Origin: Gammaproteobacteria bacterium
Lineage (GTDB): Bacteria; Pseudomonadota; Gammaproteobacteria; GCA-001735895
DNA: 12,874 nt
Assembly (NCBI GenBank): GCA_027293245.1
Contig: JAPUFZ010000386.1
Location: 1-12,874 of the forward strand
Reading direction: 5' to 3'
Under the pieces are notes generated by a model. The model worked only from the letters and a program-made list of their open reading frames with translations, was not told where the DNA came from and searched no databases. A program made the translations under genes and the position numbers. Below, piece after piece: positions 6,863 through 12,874 of the stretch; position 1 is the stretch's first letter, and every line of letters starts with the position of its first letter.

Positions 6863-8473
6863 TCACATACGAAAGATTCCAAACTCGGTTTTTTCCACCG
6901 GCGCATTGAGTGCGGCACTTAAACCGAGCCCCAGCACCATGCGTGAATCCACCGGGTCGATGATGCCATCGTCCCACAGCCGCGCACTCGAATAATAGGG
7001 ATGACCCTGGGTTTCGTATTGGCTCCGGATCGAGTCCTTCATCGCCTCTTCCTCGGCATCACTCCAGGATTCACCCCGGGCTTGCTTTCCATCGCGGGTG
7101 ACTTGCGCGAGTACTGCTGCAGCCTGTTCACCACCCATTACCGAGATGCGCGAATTGGGCCACATCCACAGAAAACGGCCACCGTAAGCACGCCCACACA
7201 TGGCGTAGTTGCCGGCGCCAAAACTACCGCCGACCACCAGCGTTAACTTGGGGACCCTGGCGCAGGCAACCGCGGTCACCATCTTCGCGCCATCGCGCGC
7301 GATACCACCATGCTCATATTTTTGTCCGACCATGAAACCGGTGATATTCTGTAAAAAAATCAACGGGATTAGACGCTTTGAGCAGAGCTCGACAAAATGC
7401 GTTCCCTTGAGTGCGGATTCCGAGAACAGAATGCCGTTGTTGGCGATGATACCCACCGGATAACCAAACAGATGGGCAAACCCGCAAATCAGGGTCGTAC
7501 CATAGAGTTGTTTGAATTCGTCAAATTCGCTGCCATCCACCAGCCGCGCGATGATTTCACGGATATCAAAAGACTTACGCAAATCATTCGGCAGAATACC
7601 GTATAGGTCCTGCGACGGATAAAGCGGCTCTCGCACTTCGCGCGTGCGCATATCGACCTGCTTACGCAGGTTCAGACTGCCAACTATGTCGCGCGCCATC
7701 GACAGCGCGTGGTCGTCATTATTGGCGAAGTGATCGGTGACCCCGGAAATTCGTGAATGCACGTCGGCACCGCCGAGGTTTTCGGCGCTGACAACCTCGC
7801 CGGTTGCCGCTTTTACCAACGGCGGGCCGGCGAGAAATATCGTGCCCTGTTGCCGCACGATGATTGACTGGTCACACATCGCCGGTACATAGGCGCCTCC
7901 CGCGGTACAGGACCCCATTACCACCGCGATTTGAGCAATGCCCCGGGCGGAAAGATTTGCCTGGTTGTAAAAGATACGTCCGAAATGCTCGCGGTCAGGG
8001 AACACTTCATCCTGGCTGGGCAGGTGCGCACCGCCGGAGTCGACCAGGTAAATGCAGGGCAGGCGATTCTCCAGCGCGATGGCCTGGGCGCGTAAATGTT
8101 TCTTCACTGTAATCGGGTAATAGGTACCGCCTTTTACGGTGGCGTCATTGGCGACAATCATGCACTCGAGACCATTCACGCGCCCGATGCCGACAATCAA
8201 ACCCCCGGCCGCAATGCGATCGTCGCCATACATGCCGTAGCCGGCAAACTGGCCGATCTCGAGGAACGGAGATCCGGGATCGAGCAAGCGCTCTATACGC
8301 TCACGCGGCAATAACTTGCCCCGGCCCAGGTGTTTTTTGCGGGCGCGTTCACCGCCACCCTCAACAATGCCGGCGACCTTCTCGCGCAGGTCTGCCACCA
8401 GCGTCGCCATCGACTCCCGATTAGCCCCGAATTCATTTGAGCGGGTGTTTATCCTGGTTTCAATTTGCGGCAC
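6863..8473 (-). CDS. liuB: Methylcrotonyl-CoA carboxylase, carboxyltransferase beta subunit
   Basis: The 536-residue carboxyltransferase moves the carboxyl group from biotin on LiuD to 3-methylcrotonyl-CoA. Diagnostic stretches are [17 protein letters not shown] (144-160), characteristic of MCC beta chains, [13 protein letters not shown] (187-199), [20 protein letters not shown] (377-396) and [18 protein letters not shown] (413-430). The start is a GTG at 8473: an in-frame stop lies two codons upstream, and the family-like N-terminus [17 protein letters not shown] would be lost if the ATG at residue 22 were used. A GGGGA element lies about 8 nt before the GTG. It follows the second acyl-CoA dehydrogenase after 20 bp and precedes liuC by 8 bp. 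Length is normal and no key segment is missing. Confidence 0.94.
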   Translation of the reverse strand: MPQIETRINTRSNEFGANRESMATLVADLREKVAGIVEGGGERARKKHLGRGKLLPRERIERLLDPGSPFLEIGQFAGYGMYGDDRIAAGGLIVGIGRVNGLECMIVANDATVKGGTYYPITVKKHLRAQAIALENRLPCIYLVDSGGAHLPSQDEVFPDREHFGRIFYNQANLSARGIAQIAVVMGSCTAGGAYVPAMCDQSIIVRQQGTIFLAGPPLVKAATGEVVSAENLGGADVHSRISGVTDHFANNDDHALSMARDIVGSLNLRKQVDMRTREVREPLYPSQDLYGILPNDLRKSFDIREIIARLVDGSEFDEFKQLYGTTLICGFAHLFGYPVGIIANNGILFSESALKGTHFVELCSKRLIPLIFLQNITGFMVGQKYEHGGIARDGAKMVTAVACARVPKLTLVVGGSFGAGNYAMCGRAYGGRFLWMWPNSRISVMGGEQAAAVLAQVTRDGKQARGESWSDAEEEAMKDSIRSQYETQGHPYYSSARLWDDGIIDPVDSRMVLGLGLSAALNAPVEKTEFGIFRM

Positions 8474-8493
8474 AGATTATTTCCCCGGGTTGT

Positions 8494-9627
8494 CTATTTT
8501 CCTAGTTCTCTGGCGATGACGATGCGTTGAATATCGCTACTGCCTTCATAAATTTGGCAAACACGCACGTCGCGAGCGATGCGTTCGACCGGAAAATCAC
8601 GCAGGTAACCATATCCGCCCAGTACCTGGATCGCCGAAGAGGCGATTTTTTCGGCTGCCTCCGAGGCAAATAACTTGGCCATACTGGCCTGCTTCAAACA
8701 GGGTTCACCGGCATCGCGTAAACTGGCTGCATTCAACACCATCAGGCGTGCCGCCTCGAGTTGGGTCGCCATATCGGCAAGCCGAAATGCGACCGCCTGG
8801 TGCTCGATAATGGGTTTGCCGAATGTGACGCGCTCATGCGCGTAATCGAGCGCGCATTCGAAAGCAGCGCGCGCCATACCCACGCATTGCGCGCCGATAC
8901 CGATGCGTCCGCTCTCGAGGTTCATCAAGGCAATTTTGTATCCCTCGCCTTCCTCGCCGAGCAAATGATCCGCCGGGATACTGCAATCCCTGAAGAATAT
9001 CTGCGCAGTATCCGAAGCGTGCTGCCCCATTTTTTGTTCCACGCCTCCCACCTGGTATCCCGGGTTGTCGGTCGGCACTACGAAGGCACTAATGCCTTTC
9101 TTGCCGGCATCGGCGTCGGTGACCGCAAAAACGATAGCGACATCGGCATTCGCGCCCGAGGTAACAAAGCTTTTGGTTCCATTCAAGACATAGCGATCGT
9201 TCTGCTTTTGCGCGCGTGTCCTGAGTGCCGCGGCATCCGAACCGGCCTGCGGCTCGGTCAAACAGAAACACCCCAACTGCGTACCTGAGGCCAAGGGTTT
9301 CAAATAAGTCTGTTTTAGAGTTTCGCTGCCAAAACCCAGCAACGACCCGCATACCACCGTGTTATTGACACTCAGGATAGTCGAACAGGCACCGTCCCCG
9401 GCTGCCACTTCTTCGATTACCAGGGCAAACGAAACATAATCGGCACCGCTGCCTCCCCAGGTTTCCGGTATCGTTATACCAAACAGGCCCAATGCTCCCA
9501 TTTGCTGCAGTTCCTGTGCCGGGAAGTAGTCGTTTTTATCCCATTCGGCCGCAAATGGCGCGATACGGTCCTGCACGAAATCGCGCACAGTATCGCGAAT
9601 CAGTTTTTGTTCTTCACTGAGATTCAT
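8494..9627 (-). CDS. Short/branched-chain acyl-CoA dehydrogenase, second paralogue in the operon
   Basis: This FAD-dependent acyl-CoA dehydrogenase has 377 residues from the ATG at 9627; a GTG directly before it (9630) is an alternative start. It has the N-terminal helical domain beginning MNLSEEQKLIRDTV, a flavin-contacting CFCLTEPQAGSDA segment, SGRIGIGAQ, and a C-terminal QIYEGSSDIQRIV with the catalytic Glu at about 361. That position is the one used in short- and medium-chain dehydrogenases, and the alternative Glu found in isovaleryl-CoA dehydrogenase is replaced by Gly (LESGR). It is therefore not a simple duplicate of LiuA. Likely substrates are butyryl-, isobutyryl- or 2-methylbutyryl-CoA; which one cannot be told. 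It follows liuA after 54 bp and precedes liuB by 20 bp. Electrons would go to ETF. Confidence 0.9.
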   Translation of the reverse strand: MNLSEEQKLIRDTVRDFVQDRIAPFAAEWDKNDYFPAQELQQMGALGLFGITIPETWGGSGADYVSFALVIEEVAAGDGACSTILSVNNTVVCGSLLGFGSETLKQTYLKPLASGTQLGCFCLTEPQAGSDAAALRTRAQKQNDRYVLNGTKSFVTSGANADVAIVFAVTDADAGKKGISAFVVPTDNPGYQVGGVEQKMGQHASDTAQIFFRDCSIPADHLLGEEGEGYKIALMNLESGRIGIGAQCVGMARAAFECALDYAHERVTFGKPIIEHQAVAFRLADMATQLEAARLMVLNAASLRDAGEPCLKQASMAKLFASEAAEKIASSAIQVLGGYGYLRDFPVERIARDVRVCQIYEGSSDIQRIVIARELGK

Positions 9628-9681
9628 CACCCTAGCTATCCCAGTTAAGCTTGAATCTATAGTTATCGAGTCGATTGAGCA

Positions 9682-10845
9682 TTATGCGGTTTCGTTAAAT
9701 AATTCGCGCCCAATCAGCATGCGGCGGATTTCGGAGGTACCGGCGCCAATTTCATATAGCTTGGCATCGCGCAGGAGTCGCCCGACCGGGAAGTCATTGG
9801 TGTAACCATTGCCACCGAGCGCCTGGATTGCTTCCAGCGCCATCCAGGTTGCCTTTTCAGAAGCGTAAAGAATCGCACCGGCAGAATCTTTGCGTGTGGT
9901 TTCGCCACGATCGCAAGCCTTGCCAACCGCGTACACATAAGCCCGGGTCGCATTCATCGTCGTATACATATCGGCGAGCTTGCCCTGCATCAGCTCAAAC
10001 TCACCGATGCTCTGGCCGAATTGCTTACGCTCGTGGATGTAGGGGACCACACTATCCATACAAGCCTGCATAATTCCGGTGGGGCCGGCAGCCAGAATCG
10101 CACGTTCATAATCGAGTCCGCTCATCAGTACCGCGGCACCGCGATTCAATTCGCCGAGAATATTTTCTGCCGGCACTTCGACGTTTTCAAACACCAGTTC
10201 GCCGGTGTTGGAACCGCGCATTCCGAGCTTGTCGAGCTTTTGCGCGGTGCTAAATCCATAGGACTTTTCCACCAGGAATGCGGTGATACCCCGCGACCCG
10301 GCATCGGCCTCGGTCCTCGCGTAAACCACGACCACGTCGGCATCGGGACCATTGGTAATCCACATCTTGGTACCATTCAAGAGATAGCCGGCATCGGTTT
10401 TTTGCGCCTTCAGCTGCATACTCATGATGTCCGAACCAGCGCCCGACTCGGACATCGCGAGCGCACCGATAGTCTCGCCACGCACCAATTCGGGCAGATA
10501 CTTCGCCTTTTGTGCCTCGTTGCCATTACGGTTGATCTGATTGACGCAGAGGTTTGAATGCGCACCGTAGCTAAGCCCGACCGAGGCTGAGGCGCGGCTG
10601 ACTTCTTCCATCGCAACGATATGGGCGAGGTATCCCATATCGGCACCGCCATAGGTTTCGGGCACGGTAATTCCGAGTAACCCCATGTCACCGAGCCTCG
10701 GCCAGAGCTGGTTGGGGAATTCATTGCTACGATCGATTTCGGCCGCGAGCGGGGCGATTTCAGCCTGCGCGAAATCCTGCACCGCGTCGCGTAGCAGATC
10801 GATGGTCTCGCCGAGATCAAAATTTAACGATGGAATGTGAATCAT
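9682..10845 (-). CDS. liuA: Isovaleryl-CoA dehydrogenase
   Basis: This 387-residue flavoprotein oxidises isovaleryl-CoA to 3-methylcrotonyl-CoA and passes electrons to ETF, the first committed step after transamination and decarboxylation of leucine. The isovaleryl-CoA-specific arrangement is clear: the catalytic Glu247 lies in [14 protein letters not shown], and the C-terminus reads [13 protein letters not shown] in place of the YEGT/S-type catalytic motif. The flavin segment [13 protein letters not shown] (128-140) and [19 protein letters not shown] also match. It starts 7 bp after the liuR stop; a TGAGGT Shine-Dalgarno overlaps that stop, so translation of the two genes may be coupled. Length is normal. 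Confidence 0.95.
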   Translation of the reverse strand: MIHIPSLNFDLGETIDLLRDAVQDFAQAEIAPLAAEIDRSNEFPNQLWPRLGDMGLLGITVPETYGGADMGYLAHIVAMEEVSRASASVGLSYGAHSNLCVNQINRNGNEAQKAKYLPELVRGETIGALAMSESGAGSDIMSMQLKAQKTDAGYLLNGTKMWITNGPDADVVVVYARTEADAGSRGITAFLVEKSYGFSTAQKLDKLGMRGSNTGELVFENVEVPAENILGELNRGAAVLMSGLDYERAILAAGPTGIMQACMDSVVPYIHERKQFGQSIGEFELMQGKLADMYTTMNATRAYVYAVGKACDRGETTRKDSAGAILYASEKATWMALEAIQALGGNGYTNDFPVGRLLRDAKLYEIGAGTSEIRRMLIGRELFNETA

Positions 10846-10852
10846 TTCTACC

Positions 10853-11287
10853 TCACCCGGTTCTTATTTGGTCAAGTGCGTTTTGTGCATTGCAGACGAT
10901 GTGCTCGAGTTCTTCCAGCGCATTTTCAATATCACGCTTTTGCGACTCGAGCATTTCACGACGTTGATCGAGCTTGGCCAGCATCAGTTCCAGTTGCGCC
11001 TCCTCGCCATGACTGGAATCGTATAAATCAAACAGTTCCCTGATTTCTGACAACGACCAGCCGAGTCGCTTGCCGCGTAAAATCAGGCGCAGGCGTACGC
11101 GGTTGCGTTCGCTGTAAATTCGACGCGTGCCTATGCGCCGAGGTTTGAGCAAGCCCTCTTCCTCGTAAAGCCTGAGGGCCCTTGACGTCACTCCAAATTC
11201 GCCGGCCAATTCGCCAATCGCATAAGTTATGGATCCACTCGTTGAATCGCTCCTCGTTGTCGGTCCTGAATCTAGTGCCCTATCCAT
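10853..11287 (-). CDS. liuR: MerR-family transcriptional regulator of branched-chain amino acid catabolism
   Basis: The 144-residue protein has a MerR-type winged helix-turn-helix ([30 protein letters not shown], about residues 22-51). It is followed by a wing region with [22 protein letters not shown] and a C-terminal coiled coil rich in Leu, Glu and Arg (about 95-130) for dimerisation. No metal-binding cysteine cluster is present; only Cys132 is seen. LiuR proteins of this type control leucine/isovalerate genes in proteobacteria, and its position directly before liuA supports the name. The first 20 residues are polar and precede the conserved domain. The start overlaps the thioesterase stop by 8 bp. 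It probably acts on the palindrome at 11742-11757 and so regulates its own operon. Confidence 0.92.
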   Translation of the reverse strand: MDRALDSGPTTRSDSTSGSITYAIGELAGEFGVTSRALRLYEEEGLLKPRRIGTRRIYSERNRVRLRLILRGKRLGWSLSEIRELFDLYDSSHGEEAQLELMLAKLDQRREMLESQKRDIENALEELEHIVCNAQNALDQIRTG

Positions 11288-11723
11288 GACTAACCGCCAT
11301 CAGTGTGCCAACCATGGTGGCCACCAGCTTCTTGCCCTGATCGGAAAAAGCGTAAAGCTCCGCCTCTGCAACACTAATAGTTCGACCCGCTTTTTTGACT
11401 TTTCCGTATCCTCGAAAGCGGTCGCCTGTTGCCGGGGACAACAGGTTTATCTTGAACTCGATGGTGAGAACAGAGACATCTAGCGGCATCAGTGAAAAGG
11501 CCGCATATCCACAGGCGCTATCGAGTACCGTTGAAACAATACCCGCATGAATAAACCCGTTTTGTTGCGTCAGATTCGATTGATAGGGGAATTCAATTTC
11601 GATCTTACCCGGGCTGATGGCCTCTATCGACGCACCGATCGTTTTCATAACTGCCTGATCTGAAAAACTTTTTTCCACCCTGGCGACGTAGTCCGGGTAT
11701 TTTGGTTCAAACTTTGATTTCAT
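11280..11723 (-). CDS. Hotdog-fold acyl-CoA thioesterase, PaaI/YigI-like
   Basis: The 147-residue product is a single hotdog domain with QQNGFIHAGIVSTVLDSACG at about residues 53-72, the helix region carrying the HxG motif and acidic residue of PaaI-type thioesterases, followed by TIEFKINLLSPATGDRF. Such enzymes hydrolyse acyl-CoA thioesters; here it could prevent CoA trapping in stalled branched-chain intermediates, which is an inference from position. It is the first gene of the liu operon and overlaps liuR by 8 bp. No good Shine-Dalgarno precedes the ATG at 11723, and the operator begins only 18 bp upstream, so the transcript may be nearly leaderless. The N-terminus (KYPDYVARVEKSF) looks family-like, so I keep this start rather than the later Met26. 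Confidence 0.85.
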   Translation of the reverse strand: MKSKFEPKYPDYVARVEKSFSDQAVMKTIGASIEAISPGKIEIEFPYQSNLTQQNGFIHAGIVSTVLDSACGYAAFSLMPLDVSVLTIEFKINLLSPATGDRFRGYGKVKKAGRTISVAEAELYAFSDQGKKLVATMVGTLMAVSHG

Positions 11724-11741
11724 TTCAAGCTATAATATCAA

Positions 11742-11762
11742 TTGACGTTAACGTAAACGTAA
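11742..11762. promoter_or_regulatory. Putative LiuR operator in the divergent control region
   Basis: TTGACGTTAACGTAAA (11742-11757) is a near-perfect 16-bp palindrome with one mismatched pair. It continues into a third copy of the same hexamer, so ACGTTA-ACGTAA-ACGTAA runs in tandem across 11745-11762. It sits between the thioesterase-liuR operon and icmF, where a regulator could control both. ACGT-containing palindromes fit what I recall of LiuR sites, but I cannot check this. On the minus strand, possible promoter boxes are TTTACG (11752-11757) and TATAGC (11729-11734), 17 bp apart; these are weak. Confidence 0.65.
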
Positions 11763-11773
11763 GGTAGTCTAAT
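11742..11773 (+). promoter_or_regulatory. icmF: Candidate icmF promoter with long MerR-type spacer
   Basis: TTGACG (11742-11747, five of six matches to the -35 consensus) and TCTAAT (11768-11773, five of six to the -10) are separated by 20 bp. Spacers of 19-20 bp are a hallmark of promoters activated by MerR proteins, which bind between the boxes and untwist the DNA. The operator-like palindrome overlaps the -35 and the first part of the spacer. A weaker alternative -10, TAGTCT (11765-11770), would give a 17-bp spacer. Confidence 0.5.
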
Positions 11774-11821
11774 ACGCTTTAGATTGCAACCAGAAAATTG
11801 ATTCGCGGAGCTTGACTGGCC

Positions 11822-12874
11822 ATGGGCAAGGCGCAACGAAAAGTTATCAATATTCCCTCAGCGGCACCAAACCAGATCAAACCCCGGTTTGTCACTGCAG
11901 CCAGCCTGTTTGACGGACATGACGTTGCAATCAACATCATGCGCCGGATTCTACAGGCATCGGGCGCCGAGGTAATCCACCTCGGGCATAACCGCTCGGT
12001 CGCCGAAGTCGTTGATGCGGCAATTCAGGAAGACGCACACGCCATCGCGATCAGTTCTTACCAGGGCGGCCATGTCGAATACCTCAAGTATATGGTCGAT
12101 ATGTTAAAGCAGCGCGGTCGTGCCGATATGCGCCTATTCGCCGGTGGTGGCGGAGTGATTATTCCAGCGGAAATTCGCGAACTCGAGGCTTACGGGGTGA
12201 CCCGCGTTTACTCGCCCGAGGATGGCCAGAAAATGGGTCTGAAGGGCATGATATTAGACATGATCGAGCACTGCCAGTATGACCCGGGTGCACAGGCACC
12301 CGACTCGATCGACGCACTGAAAGATCATGATTTAAATGCATTATCGAGCCTGATCACTGCGTTGGAAAATGGTTCGGTGAAGAAATCACTGCTCCGGCAA
12401 ATTAGACAGGAGCGTCCCGCACCTATCACTCCGGTACTCGGCATAACCGGTACCGGTGGCTCAGGAAAGTCATCGCTAACCGATGAAATTATTCGACGCT
12501 TTCGCCTCGATCAACAAAACCGGTTGAAAATCGCAATCATCGCGATCGATCCAACGCGGCGCAAAACCGGCGGCTCGCTGCTCGGTGATCGCATCCGCAT
12601 GAATGCGATCAATCACGCCAATATATACATGCGTTCAATCGCTACGCGCGACTCGGTTGCCGAGATTCCCGAAGTGATTAGCGATGTCATCGCCGCCTGC
12701 AAACTCTGTGCTTTCGATTTGATCATCGTCGAAACCCCCGGTATCGGCCAGGGCGATGCTGCGATTGTGCCGCTGGTCGATACTTCGCTTTATGTCATGA
12801 CCCCGGAATTTGGCTCGCAGATCCAGCTCGAAAAGATTGATATGCTCGATTTTGCCGATATTGTTGCGATCAAT
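11822..12874 (+). CDS. icmF: Fused isobutyryl-CoA mutase IcmF, N-terminal part
   Basis: The 351 codons to the window edge are open, and full-length IcmF is about three times longer. The N-terminal B12-binding domain contains FDGHDVAINIMRRILQASGA (30-49), with His33 in DGHD as the likely cobalt ligand. It is followed by GHNRSV (55-60) and a GGGGVI loop (108-113). A MeaB-like G-protein domain follows: P-loop GITGTGGSGKSS (207-218), DPTRRKTGGSLLGDRIRM (243-260) and ETPGIGQGD (304-312). This fusion order is specific to IcmF, which interconverts isobutyryl- and n-butyryl-CoA using adenosylcobalamin, while its GTPase domain gates cofactor loading. IcmF is also known to act on isovaleryl-CoA to pivalyl-CoA. 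The ATG is the first possible start after an in-frame TGA at 11813; GGAG lies about 11 nt upstream. The substrate-binding domain lies beyond the window. Confidence 0.93.
   Translation, partial: MGKAQRKVINIPSAAPNQIKPRFVTAASLFDGHDVAINIMRRILQASGAEVIHLGHNRSVAEVVDAAIQEDAHAIAISSYQGGHVEYLKYMVDMLKQRGRADMRLFAGGGGVIIPAEIRELEAYGVTRVYSPEDGQKMGLKGMILDMIEHCQYDPGAQAPDSIDALKDHDLNALSSLITALENGSVKKSLLRQIRQERPAPITPVLGITGTGGSGKSSLTDEIIRRFRLDQQNRLKIAIIAIDPTRRKTGGSLLGDRIRMNAINHANIYMRSIATRDSVAEIPEVISDVIAACKLCAFDLIIVETPGIGQGDAAIVPLVDTSLYVMTPEFGSQIQLEKIDMLDFADIVAIN

Noticed and set aside
6855..6977. 41-residue N-terminal extension of the LiuC frame
   Set aside because: It overlaps the conserved 3' end of liuB in another frame and has no family resemblance. 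The ATG at 6854 gives a normal-length hydratase.
8761..9288. 175-codon plus-strand open frame
   Set aside because: It is antisense to the second acyl-CoA dehydrogenase, with no recognisable domain.
10021..10557. 178-codon plus-strand open frame
   Set aside because: It lies antisense within liuA, whose protein motifs are strong. It has no recognisable domain and is a shadow of the high-coding strand.
1..12874. CRISPR arrays, tRNA or rRNA genes, integrase or phage genes
   Set aside because: No regularly spaced repeats, cloverleaf-like sequences, conserved rRNA segments or mobile-element proteins were recognised on either strand.

Overview
The window looks like a chromosomal piece of a proteobacterium, most probably a gammaproteobacterium. 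This rests on the gene families (LiuR-type MerR regulator, LiuABCD, fused IcmF, DUF2889), ordinary Shine-Dalgarno sites, tight operon spacing and a hairpin element of a type I associate with marine gammaproteobacteria. The species cannot be named from sequence alone. No phage, plasmid, CRISPR, tRNA or rRNA signal was seen.

Layout. Positions 1-2366 (minus strand) hold the start of a dipeptide/oligopeptide-type ABC transporter operon: a periplasmic family-5 solute-binding protein (300-2366), then the first 57 codons of its DppB-like permease (1-171), separated by a perfect 12-bp stem-loop. A 319-bp AT-rich intergenic region (2367-2685) carries a likely promoter and two copies of a 13-bp palindrome. 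Positions 2686-11723 are a minus-strand catabolic operon, read in the order hotdog thioesterase, liuR, liuA, a second acyl-CoA dehydrogenase, liuB, liuC, liuD, DUF2889 protein, type II haloacid-dehalogenase-like protein. A 141-bp hairpin element (3374-3514) sits between the last two genes. A 98-bp divergent control region (11724-11821) with a LiuR-like operator separates this operon from icmF, which starts at 11822 on the plus strand and runs off the window.

How the genes work together. LiuA oxidises isovaleryl-CoA to 3-methylcrotonyl-CoA, LiuD plus LiuB carboxylate it using biotin, and LiuC hydrates 3-methylglutaconyl-CoA to HMG-CoA. Together they form the core of leucine/isovalerate degradation. 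The HMG-CoA lyase (liuE) is not in the window. The second acyl-CoA dehydrogenase may serve another short branched acyl-CoA, and the thioesterase may release trapped CoA. IcmF is a B12-dependent mutase for isobutyryl-/butyryl-CoA; it shares the control region, so LiuR may co-regulate carbon-skeleton rearrangement with leucine catabolism.

Most notable. The 141-bp element has 15-bp terminal inverted repeats and a TTAT duplication, and it supplies the present last codons and stop of the DUF2889 gene. Removing it and one TTAT copy in silico gives a DUF2889 frame whose stop overlaps the next gene's start as ATGA. This implies that the DUF2889 and dehalogenase genes were once translationally coupled members of the liu operon.
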